This document shows, piece by piece, positions 12,590-24,486 of a stretch of 64,000 bases of DNA. Within the stretch, counting starts at the first letter, position 1, and every line of letters begins with the position of its first letter. Under the pieces are notes generated by a model. It saw only the letters and a list, made by a program, of their open reading frames with translations, was not told where the DNA came from and ran no database searches. A program made the translations under genes and the position numbers. The DNA comes from Stenocarpella maydis (lineage: Eukaryota > Ascomycota > Sordariomycetes > Diaporthales > Diaporthaceae): NCBI GenBank assembly GCA_002270565.1, contig NQMI01000008.1, positions 252,807 to 316,806 of the forward strand, given 5' to 3'.

Positions 12590-14937
12590 TCACGGCTCCC
12601 CCTCCTTGCAGGCCGCGATCAAGCTGTAGTCCCAGTAGGTCTCCCGGCTGACGCACTCGTCGACGATCTTGGGCACCTCCCACCACCACCTGTCGGCGCC
12701 GACAAAGGGCCCCCAGATCTCCTGCCACAGCATGCGCCCGACGACGGTGCGCAGCTCCCTCTCCTTCGCGCTAGCCGCCTCTGAGGAGTCGCCGCCGCGC
12801 TCCCCCCGGGGAGGAGGGAGGACGGCCTGGAAGCGGGCGTGGGTGATGACGCTGCCCTTGGCCCTCATGCCTGCCTCGAGCAGCCAGACGGGGAAGTTCC
12901 TGCTAGGGTTCGTGCACCGGAACTGCTGCTCGAGGTTGAAGATGAGGTTCTCGTCCAGCCATCTCCTCAGCTGGGGGCCCGCCGAGGCCGGGTCGGGCAG
13001 GGGGTCGACGATGACCATGTTGAGGAAGCCGCCGGGCGCGAGGACGCGGAAGATGTTCTGGAGGAGCCGGGGGAGGTCGGACGACGGCAGGATCGAGGCG
13101 ATGGGCAGGCAGTTGACGGCGGAGAAGGCCTCTGTCGCCACGCCGACTGCCGAGGCCGAGATGGCCGGGCAGGTCATGGGGTGGATGTTGGGGTACCGCC
13201 TGTGTGACAGGGGGTCCGGGGAGAGGTGGTAGATGGGGACGCCCGGGTTGGAAATCGCGTGGTACGAGGTGGCGGCTTGATCGAGCGAGTCAGCGTGGTC
13301 ACCTGGCAGGCGATACAGGCGAGCGGCTTGGCTCGACGTACCTTGGCTGTCAAAGAGCGAAAGGATCTTCTGCACCTTGGGCCTGACTTTAGGCTTGGAG
13401 AGGACCGCGTTTGGTAGGTCATGGGTCTCCATGTTATGCAGCGCGGATAGCATCCACCGCTTCCTGTCCATCTCCAGTTCCTTGTACATCAGCGCCCGGT
13501 CGATGCCGGCGTCAGCACCCCCCCGCATGCCCTCCGCGCCAGCCCCCTGCACCACCTGGGCGTCCTGGCGGTCTCCCCAACTCTCCTTGAGGCGCCGCAG
13601 GATGGCCTCGGGACTCGCCTGGAGCATACGGGTCGCCTCGCGCTGCATGCTCGCCATGTCGAGCGCCAGCTGGTTGAGGTCGTCCGCACCAAACGGCACG
13701 GCCGCCTCCTCGACGGGCGAGACCTCGGGCTCGCTCGCGCTGTACTCCCACACGTCTGGCGCCTTCCAGAGGTCGGGGTTCCCAACGTACTGCTGACAGG
13801 CTGGGACAATCGCTGGCGCCTTCAATGGGGCCTTCGGCTTCCGCTTCAGCGTGTGCTTGGGCTCCCCCCCTGCGGTGGGCGTCTGGTTGCCTGCGGGAGA
13901 AACGGAGAGACCGGTGGCCGTGGGCCCCGGATGATGCGCATCTTCTAGGATAGGACCGGCGGTGGACTCCGGAACCGTTGCCAGGCTGTGTGTCACGCCT
14001 GCGGCCTGCGGAGAAGTCTGCCGGGGCCTGCAAAACCTGCTTGTCAACACCGCCTGCTCCTGCACGGGAGATGGATTTACCGATTAACTTACGAAGCTCT
14101 GGCTGACAGGTCATTGGGATCGTGTGAGGAAGGGCCTGATGAAAGGGTCACTTTAGAGACGAGGTAGTCAGGCTCATTTTTGCCACGAGGCTGTGATTTG
14201 ACCTCGGTGGTCTTTGTTATGAAAGAAACCCCGTCCCCAAGGTGCTGGGTCAGCGTGGACCTGAGTCCCGGCTTTGGAAACGCCATGTCGTATCCCAAAA
14301 GTGATCCGCCCGGAAGGCTGTCGTTCCACGTGTTGAAGATGGCCTCAGAAAGGCCTACCAAGTGGTTAGTATGTCCGGCCATGTGCTGCCAGAGCAAGGT
14401 GCGATGGCTGGCGGTTCCAGGGAGGCTTGTGGCGGGCACAGCTGAGAGGCAAACAGCCTTGCCTGTGGGCTGGGAACTCTGGATGTTGCTTAGGGGAGAC
14501 TGACCAAAGAAAGATTTTCCAGAGATACTAGAACGATGGTCTTCTGTACGCACTGTTTCGGAACCCTCCAGCGCGGTGGGAGACACCTCTGGTGTTGGGT
14601 CGTTGTTATTGCCGTCGTTGTTGTCTTCTGTAGGCTCCTGTTCGAGGATGGTTGGAGCCCCTGTAGTGGAGCTGGCAGTCGACTTGGTGTTCCCCAGGCC
14701 CCAGCCCTTCTTCCTGTTCTTGCCACCAAAGAAGCCAAACTGCTTGTCCACCGAGGACATGGAGCTGCGGACCGAGCCAGAGCCAGACGCCTGGCTGCTC
14801 TGCTCGTCCCTCCTGCTGTCCTTGTCCGCATTGTCTTTATTGCTGGACCTGTCACCGACCTCTTTCTCCTTCTGCTTCCTAGACCGCCTGTCACCAACTG
14901 ACTCCCTGTGGGGGTCACTCCAATCAACGTCAAACAT
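12590..14937 (-). CDS. Methyltransferase-like protein (fungal, function unknown)
   Basis: Exons on the minus strand: 14937..14093, 14027..13342, 13275..12590 (738 aa). The acceptor of exon 2 could instead be at 14036, adding three residues in frame. The 66-bp second intron keeps frame if retained; it has a good branch site (gctgac) and splicing it gives SLFDSQAATSYHAI. The N-terminal third is disordered and Ser-rich. The C-terminal domain resembles the second half of a class I methyltransferase: an FSAVNCLPIAS strand, then RLLQNIFRVLAPGGFLNMVI, the 'post-I LxPGG' element, then DPLP, and a long C-terminal WWEVPKIVDECVSRETYWDY helix region. I see no GxGxG motif I. No substrate can be assigned, so the name is based on fold-like motifs only. 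Confidence 0.7.
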
Positions 14938-17900
14938 CTTGCCAGCGCGTGACTTCTAGTCACGGGGCATTTTGTGTGCAATAAAGTTTGGATTCCGCAT
15001 ATTTCAGCCAGCGTGGGCATGGAGACCATGCGATGACACTGCTTGGCCACCACCGTGAGGCGAGGGTAGTTGCAAATATACGTCTGCACTCAGACGGCTG
15101 TTGATTCTCAGCATCTGGTGCCAGGACATGACTTGGCGTGCTCGTGTGGCAAGGTGACTTACACGCTGGCATGCTGGCTAGGCATACCTCATGCTGATAG
15201 ACTCAAGATGCTTATATCCGGTATGGCCAACCCCGAAAAAGAAAAAGAAAAAAAGGCCAAGTGGCGCAATGCAGAGGTATGCGAGGAACCTTTATCTAGG
15301 ACGTGATGACGTTGATCCACTGCAGATTCTTACGTAGGACAGCCTCTGTCGCTGAGCACAAACAAGGTTTGGCAGTAGTATGCTTAACCTGAAAGATGCA
15401 GAGTGGTGCTTGTGTAGGAATTTGAAAGAGAAATTGGAGTCGGATGAAGGATTGAGTGGATGCGCTCACTTGCCCAGAGGAACGAGTTATGCCGTATGTT
15501 GGCCAGTGGTGGGCAACCGGGTTGCTGACAGGAAGGTACAAACAGGCTGCAGGGCAGCCTAGATTCACCACAACCTCGAGGAGATGATCGGTTAGGCAAC
15601 GTAGTATAAAAGCCCAAGGCTCCGGTGGCTGGAATTGGCTATGAAAATGGCTGGGTATGACCAGGAGGGAGGAGAAGTTAGGTGGTGCAGTTGCAACAGG
15701 GACTCGATCGCCTGGGGCATCGATATCAGGTAATGCAGAGCACCCTGCAGGACCTGTACAGAAGGACAAGTTACGCAGCCCTCGCTTGCATTTCCTTTTG
15801 GAGGACTTGGGCTCGGTGACTCAAGCTTTGCCATGGCAAACAACTGGATCCAACTCCAGAGGCCAATCGCACACCATAGGCAGTGTCGGTGAGTGCCTCC
15901 TCAGGCTGTCAGCACGAACTCAAAACCTGATGGCAATGGTACACTCCCCCCCCCCCTTTTTTTTTGGAGGGAGGGACAATTGACTGGTTAAGGCATTTTC
16001 AGCTGAGGCGAAGACCTGGCAAATCTTGAAGAGATTTTATCAGAGTCGTAGACCCCAGAAAGCAGGTGGCAATGATGGCCACAACAAAGCCACAGAAGCG
16101 TACGACCGTAAAGCCAAACGGGTGGGTGGCTCCATGGGCCGCTCGGATATTAGTACATGAATGAAGAATGACCCGTACGGATTCATGCGAGACGAAGAAT
16201 ATGGAACTGGTGAGAGTTTTTTTTTATCCGGCCGGGAAGGAGCTTATTGTGGATCGGGTCGAAGTTATGAAATGGATCCATATTGCACCAAGTTCCATAG
16301 ACTGAACGAGATGGAAGCAAACAGCCCCGGTGATGACGCACGTAGGTAAGCCCTCGGCAATTTCTTCCATCCGAAGCACAGATATACCGAGTCCGATGTT
16401 GATCCGCGCTGAGATCTGTCAGTGAACTGGTACCCAAGTTGGATTTTATCTCCCTTGAGCTCAGGAGGCCAGATTTTATCCCGGTGTCCGAAACCTGATG
16501 CGCGTAGGATGTTTCGCTCAAGGCCCAGATGACATGCCGGTTCCCGAAGTCATGACTGTCTGCTTCATTCAGCTAGAATGTCTCATGGGTTAGGACTGGA
16601 TCGTGCCTCGACAAGTAGGGTCGGGCCTCCTGGAAAGACTTCGGTCCGGGGCCACCTGCTGTGACGCCCGAGGACACCAAGGGACATGTCTCGTGGGCCG
16701 GAACCTCACCTGCCAATAGGTTGACTTAGATTGAATTCAGCATCGCTTGACGTGGCCACAGCGAGACTTGTTGGAAGAGGCCCACAGCTGCTTGGCCCTT
16801 CTTTCTCATGGCAATCAGCCGCTTGGGAAACCATGCGAGTGTTTGGTCGCAGTCGTACGCGCTATTCTGTAGATTCCCAGGATGCCGTCGTGTCTTCTCC
16901 ATGCTATCTTGCACGCCCCCCCCCAAAAAAAACATTTGAACAGAGTTGGCACGCCGAATCGTCCTTCAAATCCCCGGACAGAGGCCCAGAGACGATCCAA
17001 AATGCCTTGGTTCTGGGCCTGCCATAGAAGCCAGGACTGGATCTTTTCAGAACCTTACATGCTCAGCGTCAATAAAATTCCTGGGTGAGACCCACGCACA
17101 AGACACCGAGCCAGGAGGTCTGTCTGCCCTCTGGCCGTTCAGTGGCCGGTTCGGGTAAGCCATCCAGACAATTCTTTTGCTACTGCGGTGACATGTCTTG
17201 TGGAGTCTCGGGCGGCTGGAAGACGCGTGTTACCAATTGAAGACAAAAAAAAGGGGGGGGGGGTTGAGTGTGTACGAATTGGCATTGATCGCTCATGTTC
17301 TTTTCTGGCGCTCAGCACAATCGACACCAGCTGTATGGTAACCTCCATAACGTCGGGTGTGCTACTTCACCCAGCCAGGCTCTAGACGCAATCAATTCCT
17401 ATCTCATAAACCCCCCCCCCCCCTATTGCCCTTACAAGTCTGTTGGACTCCATCACCCCTCGTCCTGCAGCCACCCGTGAGGCCGTGTCGGCCACCTGTC
17501 CCGTCTAGGTAAGTAGGTAGCCATCTCAATACACCATGTCTATGTTACAAATGGCGCGGGCCATGGCGGTCTCCTCGGGAAGGACAGGGTGGGCGGCCGC
17601 ATTAGGCCTGCGATCTCTCGTCTCCCTCTCTTGATACTAAGGCATTGGGGCGGCTGGCCCGGCTCACACCAAAGCCGGACCTCCAAGGCACATTGTGCGA
17701 AGGGGTTCTGATGATTGTGGTGCTGTCCCGAACCACTCGGGCCCATCGGTAGGTTTGACACGGCCTCTTGATGGTTTGAACAGTTTTCTTTCTCCATCTT
17801 CCCACGCAGACTGTTCAACGTCACATGCGCTCAATGCGCATGCAATATTTGAAAGACCCGGCAGTGGTGCAGCTCATGTCGTGGAGCACATGCTAAGCGA

Positions 17901-18869
17901 GTCTAATATTCTGCCCGCGATATCCAGCTGCGCATTGCCGATTCCGCAGGACACCCAACGGAGGTGTGCGACCGTACTTGACGCCGGAGAGGGAAGTTGG
18001 ATCGGAGTCGAGCCAGCTGCATGCTGTCGAGTCGGGTGGGCCAATGGCTGACTTCTCCGGGCGTGTACCACTGGATCAGTGGGTCTGGAGGCTCTCATCT
18101 CGTTACCAAGGCTGGCAAATGACAGCTTTGTTCGAGCTGGCCCATGGGTGATACCGGTATGCAGAGCAAGACATGACTTCGACTGTCTGGCCAGCAGGTG
18201 AGCCGAAGAAAGCACCGATGGGCTGTACAGACTCAGCAGGCTCGCATCGAATAACTCATGGCTCTGGGATCTAGATCTCCTCCGGACACAGCACCCGATC
18301 ATCCACACGAGATCGCAATGGCTGGCTCATAGATCAGGCAGATTGATTGCGCAAGATCCGAGTCGCAGGATCGAGAGCCCTCACCACACTGGGGCCTTTG
18401 ACAAGAAGCAGTGAGTGACGAGTGGCAACGCGTGTATTGGAAGGGAGAGTGTTTCCCCCTTGGCCCGATTAACCACGGCTCAGCGTGCAGAGCGAAGCTG
18501 CCCAACGACAAGCACGCACGCCGGGGGGGGGGGAGCAATACGACCGAGATGCTGTCAATATATCGCCACCCAGGTACATGCGTGATGGATCCCGGCCAGC
18601 CAAGGGGCCTACAATTTGGTTTGAGTCACTCTCTATGGGCGAGAACACGCACGTCCGTGTACCAGATTTAAGATCAAGTGCCCGGGGTTCGCACCAATAT
18701 GTGCTTCTGAGTCTGATGCAGCAACATGTTGTTTCTACCCACTCCCTCCCTCCTCCACCTCTCTCTCCATGTATCCCGTTGAGCACATGGAGGCGGACGT
18801 TGTGGCACGTTCTGACTCAGATTTGTCTCTACATTGATGGTACTATACCACGGGATTCCAACCCACGTT

Positions 18870-18915
<46 letters not shown>

Positions 18916-19035
18916 ACCCTCGTTCATCTTGTTCCCAGTTGTCATCTTGCCATTCGTTCACCAAACGCAGACAATTGAGCCTGGCCAAATCACTGTGCCC
19001 TTGTAAACCGAGGGATAATCTATTCCCAGGGCTCA
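14938..19035. other. Gene desert, 4.1 kb
   Basis: Lies between the divergent starts of the methyltransferase-like gene and azgA. ORFs are short. A TATAAAAG (15605-15612) lies 45 bp before a 108-codon ATG ORF (15657-15983), noted as a weak orphan candidate. The region carries C/T or A/G tract junctions near 15948-15966, 16916-16930, 17245-17262 and 17409-17423, a G run at 18523-18532, and a CT repeat at 18869-18916. No mobile element, tRNA or rRNA gene was recognised. Confidence 0.5.
18869..18916. repeat. (CT)n microsatellite
   Basis: CT dinucleotides with one TTT interruption, about 120 bp upstream of the azgA start. Pyrimidine tracts like this are common just upstream of fungal start codons and may lie in the azgA promoter or 5' leader. 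Confidence 0.85.
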
Positions 19036-21382
19036 ATGGAGGGCCAGAGAGACCATGCCCACAGCCAGACCCTCGTGGCCAGGAGCCTCGAGTGGGTGAC
19101 GGACCGGCTCCGGGCGGTCGAGACCTCGGTCAACACATCGACGTTCGGCCGGGTATTTCGACTCGGCGGGTGTGGCCATGTACGGTTGTGTTTCCATCTG
19201 TCAACAGCCAGAGGATCTGAAGGCGACGAGCTGATACCCCCTTGCGTGCAACACAGCCCCAGGAAATTCAAGACGCCAGTTTCTACACAGAGATCCGTGC
19301 GGGGCTCACGACCTTCGCCACGATGGCGTATATCATCGCGGTCAACGTGAGTGTATCAGACTGCGGCCGACAGGTCCAGAGCGGCGCGTGCGTGTTTTAA
19401 CACCATTCCCAGGCCGACATACTGTCAGAGACGGGCGGCACCTGCAGGTGTGAGCTGCCATATGGCCCCAAGGACACGTGCGCAAACGAGCCAGAGTATC
19501 TAAGCTGCCAGAACGGTGAGAGGAGGCCCCCCGTGAGAAGCAGAAGAAGAAGAAGCCGGGCATACGATACTGACCTGTGCAGAGGTCAAGCGAGACCTCG
19601 TGACGGCGACGGCAGCGCTGTCGGGACTGGCCAGCATCCTCTTCGGCTTCTTCACGAACCTCCCCGTGGCACTGGCGTGAGTATCTGCCTGCCCAAGCAC
19701 CGCGGCGCGCGCGGAGACTTGTCCCTTCTGACCAGGCGCCAACCCCCGCAGGCCAGGCATGGGGCTGAACGCCTACTTCGCGTACCAGGTGGTCGGGATC
19801 CGCGGCAGGGGCCCCGTGCCGTACTCGCTGGCGCTGACGGCAGTGTTCGTGGAGGGCTTCATCTTCATGGTGCTCGCGCTGACGGGCATGCGGCACTGGC
19901 TGGTCAGGATCATCCCCGGGACGATCAAGACGGCCAGCGGCGTGGGCATCGGGCTGTTCCTCACCATGGTGGGCATGTCGTACGCCGAGGGCATCGGCAT
20001 CGTCACGGGCAACCCCAAGACGCCGCTGGCCATCGCCGGGTGCGACGCGGCCTACCTCGACGACAGGACGGGCGCCTGCGCCAGCCACCTCATGACCAGC
20101 TCCAAGATGTGGCTCGGCGTCATGTGCGGCGGGCTGCTGACCGCCTTCCTGATGGCCTTCCGCGTCAAGGCGGCCATCATCATCGGCGTGGCGCTCGTCT
20201 CGGTGCTGTCGTGGCCGCGCGGCACGCCCTTCACCTACTTCCCCGACACGGACGACGGCAACGAGCGCTTCGCCTTCTTCCGGACCGTCGTCGGCTTCCA
20301 CCCCGTCTCCCACACCCTCAACGCCCAGCAGTGGGACCTGTCCGGCAGCCACGGCGCCAGCTTCGCCCTCGCCCTCTTCACCTTCCTGTACGTCGACATC
20401 ATCGACTGCACCGCCACCCTCTACTCCATGGCGCGCTTCTGCAACAAGGCCCGCAGCCGCGACGGCGACTTCCCCCGCTCCACCGTCGCCTACTGCACCG
20501 ACGCCGCCTGCATCTCCGTCGGCTCGCTGCTGGGCTGCTCGCCCGTCACCGCCTTCATCGAGAGCGGCGCCGGCATCGCCGAGGGCGGCCGCACGGGGCT
20601 CACCGCCATCGCCACCGGCCTGTGCTTCCTGGTCTCTGTCTTCTTTGCCCCCATCTTCGCCTCCATCCCCCCGTGGGCCACCGGGTGCACCCTGATCCTG
20701 GCAAGTCGTCCTCGCTCCTCCGGCCCCGCCCGAGTGCCACTGACAGGCCTGCTGCTGCCGCAGGTCGGCTGCTTGATGATCCGCCAGGTGACCGCTGTCA
20801 GCTGGCGCTACGTCGGCGACGCGATCCCGTCCTTCGTCACCATCGCCTTCATCCCCTTCAGCTACAGCGTCGCCTACGGGCTCATCGCGTGGGCACCCCC
20901 CCCCCCTCCCCCAGGAAGCCCCGTGTGCCAGTGCTGACAACGGCAGCAACAGCGGCATCTTCGTGTACACCACCCTCAACGGCATGATCTGGGCGGTGAT
21001 GGCTCTCAGCCGCGGCGGGCTGGAGCCAAAGGACTACCAGTACAAGGAGTACTGGACCTGGAAGCCCGCCGGCGAGAAGCCGTGGGTCGTGCGCGTCTTC
21101 ACCAAGGGCCGCTTCTGGGAGGACGAGCGGAAGCGCCGGCAGCAGCAGCGGCCCGGCGCCGACGGCGTCAAGGAGCACCACGACGAGTCCGCCATGTCCG
21201 AGGCCGAGCTCGACAGCACGCGCACGTCGCACGTCGGCACGCCCTTTGCCGCCTCGACGCACGGGGCGTCGTCCATGCCGGCTGAGGGACACCGCCGCCA
21301 CCACAGGGACGCGGGCGCCGGCGAGGCTCATGAGCTGAACATTGTGGTGCCGCAGCAGGTGAGTGTCTGCCCTCAGAAGTAG
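19036..21382 (+). CDS. azgA: AzgA-type hypoxanthine/adenine/guanine permease
   Basis: Plasma-membrane proton symporter for purines (NCS2/AzgA-like family). Exons: 19036..19179, 19263..19346, 19413..19515, 19583..19676, 19752..20700, 20764..20888, 20953..21382 (532 aa). Joined family motifs: FGRVFRLGGCGH|EIQDASFYTEIRAG; TFATMAYIIAVNADILSETGG; then FTNLPVALAPGMGLNAYFAY, the conserved PGMGLNAYFAY element spanning exon 4/5. Later come ASGVGIGLFLTMVGM, FVDIIDC-like YVDIIDCTATL, GCSPVTAFIESGAGIAEGGR and TGCTLIL|VGCLMIR. Exon 5 ends at a GC donor (GCAAGT), a GC-AG intron. The last intron (20889..20952) holds an 11-C run. The C-terminus is hydrophilic. A GTGAGT at 21360 could end the last exon slightly earlier. 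A 547-codon minus-strand ORF here is a GC-skew shadow. Confidence 0.92.
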
Positions 21383-21680
21383 GCATGTTTCCTGGCCCTT
21401 GTACTGTTTGGTCATGTGTGAGAGGAGTCATGGGCATCGTGTGCTGTGTGCGAGCTGGTGCTGCTACCTGCGTTGCAAGAGACGTTCGTTTCATACGTGG
21501 AAGATACTTGATGATATACGCTTCGTTACGAACTACACTTACTAGGGGGGGGGGTTTGCAAGTTGGATTTTATATAGAATACATGTTATGACTTTGCTTC
21601 TTGATAGTTGCCCGCCGGTCCGTTGAGCAAGTATCTCTTCTTGTTAGAAGCCTCCACGGAGATGTGATCTGGACCTTTGG

Positions 21681-21693
21681 CCCCCCCCCTTTT

Positions 21694-21731
<38 letters not shown>
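21681..21731. repeat. C9 run followed by about 42-nt T-rich tract
   Basis: A run of C passes directly into TTTTTA and then more than 35 uninterrupted T. The pure pyrimidine strand is one of several C-to-T junctions in this window. Confidence 0.9.
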
Positions 21732-21732
<1 letters not shown>

Positions 21733-23034
21733 GTGGTGGTGGCTACTATCGTCCTTGTCCAGGTGTATTCATACAGGCGAACCGAGTACCTAGGTAACTA
21801 TTCAATCGAGTTATTTCTGACCCTATAGCTACCTAGTACCCAAGTGCAAGCAGAAAAATCGGCAAAGGTATAGACCGAGGGATTTTGCAACCTAGCGGTA
21901 TGCTGTTACCCAACTAGACATGTTACTTACTACAGTCCCGATACGTCTGCTTGTCGGTGATCCGGCCCCGGCATATTCAACGCGGCCCACAGAAAAAGAC
22001 TTGTTGAAGCACCCAGGCCTACTAGTTTACCACCTTGCTTAGTGTGCAAAGCAAACTCTTCGGCTTACGCAAGCGACCAGACCAATCCGAGCGGGCCAGG
22101 ATTGGCTACGGTATGTGGAGCATACATAACGCCGAGACCATGGCCCGACACCGGCCGTGGAATAGGTACTCGACTAGTATCCCGTTATGGCTGTCTGGGT
22201 ACTGCGCGGCATCTTCCCGCTCAGAAAGGTGGTTTGCCAGTTTACTTCAACAACCATACCAAGTAGGTAGATCGGTGTTTATCCGGCCAAGGCTCAAGCG
22301 TGCGACTGCCGGCGGGAATACCTTTTGTTTGCGAAAAGTGTGCGGCATCAAGTCCGAAGCCTTGACGCTTCTTGACTCCGCTCTCGAGGTCATATCGCTG
22401 AAGCCTATCGGACGTTATAGCGGCACGTGGATACTTAGTCTTTAGGACTGGACTTGTGGCATAATTGCTAAGGCCACCAGGAAGACAAACATGCGATGGC
22501 AGAGAAGGATTATATCACAAGACGGTAATAGAATGAGTCAAAGATCTCGATGAGGACTGTTTCCCTGCATTTCAGTCCTAGGATATTGTTCCAGCGGCGA
22601 TCCCGGACACCAATCACTCAAGTACACAGACGTATTCAAATCCCGCACCCTAAAAAATCTCTCCATACACGGCGCAAAAAAACTTCTTTGTGCATTCGCC
22701 CACTTGAAACGTCAACACGGACCCGAAGAGACAGCCCTCGTGGCTACGCTACCCGCGATGGCGTCCGTCACGGCCCCTGAGCTCCCCCTGACGCTAGAAA
22801 CGTCTGGAGGGGAAACCACGCAGTCCACGCAGGAATGACCTGCTCAGAGGATCGCGCACGGCCTCGAAAAATGGAAATCCTGGTGAAGAAAAATGCTAGA
22901 CGTCTAGATTCGACAAAAATGTTGAACGAACCGCTCGTTGACATGCAGTGCGGTACCGCTTGGCTGTGGAAGCCATGGCGGTTCCTGCTGATTCGTGTCG
23001 GCAGCTCCATGTTGTCCGCCGTAATGGATCCGAG

Positions 23035-23042
23035 TATAAATA
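23035..23042 (+). promoter_or_regulatory. Candidate TATA box of the RlpA-like gene
   Basis: TATAAATA lies 253 bp before the ATG at 23295. This would imply a 5' leader of roughly 220 nt. The match is good but no other core element confirms it. Confidence 0.35.
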
Positions 23043-23294
23043 TTGTCTTGTCGCTGCCCATGAAGAGGTGTCTTTTCCGTACAGACTGGTCAAGCCGTTC
23101 TTTGAGAGAACTCGCATCTGCAACAAAGTCAGACCGCAATTACTCCTCCAACAAGGCTTGGAATCATACTCCTGGAGAGCCACATACCATCAGCACTTGA
23201 CCAACACCTCACTGAGGACGTACGCAAAACAAGTGTGCTACAACTCAGATTACCCTCACAGAATAACCTGGATATCTACAAGACTCGCATCAAA

Positions 23295-23702
23295 ATGCAC
23301 TTCACCACCGCCACCGCCGTCACCCTCCTCACGGGCCTCACAACCGCCTTCCCCCTGGAGGCCCACAACACCACAGCCCCGGCCGTCATCGCGCAGCGCT
23401 CGCAGACAGGCAGGATGACCTACTACACCCCAGGCCTGGGTACCTGTGGTGTGACCAACACGGAGCAGGACCTCGTGGTGGCCATCTCGCAGGGCATGTT
23501 CGGGACGTACGCGAACCCCAACGCCTCGCCCATGTGCGCCAAATCAGTCAGCATCCAGTGCAACGGCAAGACCATCAATGCGGCCATCAAGGATAAGTGC
23601 ATGTCGTGCAGCGATGCGGACATTGACGTCTCGCCCGCCGTGTTCACGCAGTGCGGGGACTTGAGCGTCGGGGTCATCACTGTTACCTGGGACGTGGTGT
23701 AG
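23295..23702 (+). CDS. Small secreted RlpA/barwin-like (double-psi beta-barrel) protein
   Basis: Intronless 135-aa protein. The N-terminus is a clear secretion signal, MHFTTATAVTLLTGLTTA, followed by FPLEAHNTTAP with an N-glycosylation sequon. The mature domain matches fungal RlpA-like/expansin-like double-psi beta-barrel proteins: GRMTYYTPGLGTCG near the start, a central VAISQGMFGTY, CAKSVSIQCNGKTINAAIKD, then KCMSCSDADIDVSPAVF and a final SVGVITVTWDV. Conserved cysteines (TCG, MCA, QCN, KCMSC, QCG) suggest disulfides. Such proteins are extracellular and have been linked to cell-wall binding or to plant-interaction roles, but no enzyme activity is established for most. It stands alone between azgA and csl4. 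The ATG at 23295 gives the signal peptide directly. Confidence 0.88.
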   Translation: MHFTTATAVTLLTGLTTAFPLEAHNTTAPAVIAQRSQTGRMTYYTPGLGTCGVTNTEQDLVVAISQGMFGTYANPNASPMCAKSVSIQCNGKTINAAIKDKCMSCSDADIDVSPAVFTQCGDLSVGVITVTWDVV

Positions 23703-24486
23703 AGAAAGACTGGGGCGGGCGGCAGGATTATATCATGACTTGAAGCGAGGATGAAGACCATGAGAAAGGGCAATCGAGGCAATGCGATGAGGGTTATGAA
23801 AAGACAAGTACACAGCCAGATAGATACACCGACCATAGACTGGCAGCAGTGCTAGACACTGCAATCAAAAGTTTTCCTTGCTCTGGGATATAAAGTCATG
23901 ATGAGTTTCTATGGTCTCGGGTGGTTGACAGGCACAGGGAATAGGGAACTGTATGTCAGAGAGGCATGTTCCACCCCATGTTCCATCCTCAATGGCTGGT
24001 TTCTGTGCAGAGCCTGAACTGCCTATAAGGCCTGCTCAGGGTGCTCCCCGGATGCAGATGTGGCCTGCCTACTAGGAGGCACATGACCTATGTATGATCT
24101 AACCTGCCTTCATGGGTGAACCAGGCACAGGGCATCTGTCCTCCCTTGCTGTCTTTGCGCCGAGGCCGAGTCGTCCGCTGGGTCGCCGCATTGTAGAGAG
24201 AGGAGCGTGGAAACGGAGTGGCCGAGATTGGTGTTACCTACACCGCGGGCTGGGGATTTTCGGCAGCATTCCAGCTCCTGGGATGATAGCGTGGTGCCAG
24301 CATCTCGACCTTTCTGCTTTCCTTGGCAAAAAAACAGCGCTGCCTGCCTGGACCGGCCTTTATGGCAAGGCTTGTCGCACGAGGCAGACTGATGGATCCA
24401 GCGCCGTGGGCGCATATCGTGAGTAATAAGCTATCCGATGGCTTGTACAAGAAGCTGTCCACGGTCCAAGATCTGAACCGACGCCC
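23703..24486. other. Intergenic between convergent RlpA-like and csl4 genes
   Basis: About 780 bp holding the 3' regions of both genes. Short ORFs only; no repeat or RNA gene recognised. Confidence 0.5.

Larger units (their letters stand above)
21383..23294. other. Intergenic, 1.9 kb
   Basis: Between azgA and the secreted RlpA-like gene, both rightward. Holds a G9 run (21545-21553), a C9/T tract (21681-21731) and the palindrome TACCTAGGTA at 21787-21796. A more AT-rich stretch (21780-22560) has no meaningful ORF. The final 300 bp are the promoter of the next gene, with a TATAAATA at 23035-23042. Confidence 0.5.

Noticed and set aside
13276..13341. Reading straight through this segment of the methyltransferase-like gene
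   Set aside because: It is in frame, but has a GTACGT donor, a gctgac branch site and an AAG acceptor, so it is better read as a 66-bp intron.
19342..20985. 547-codon ORF on the minus strand
   Set aside because: Exactly antisense to azgA exons in GC-rich DNA; Asp/Gly/Ala-rich composition without motifs. A third-position GC shadow.
22035..22445. 136-codon ORF in an AT-richer stretch
   Set aside because: No recognisable motif, and no transposase or reverse transcriptase signature; not enough to call a mobile element relic.
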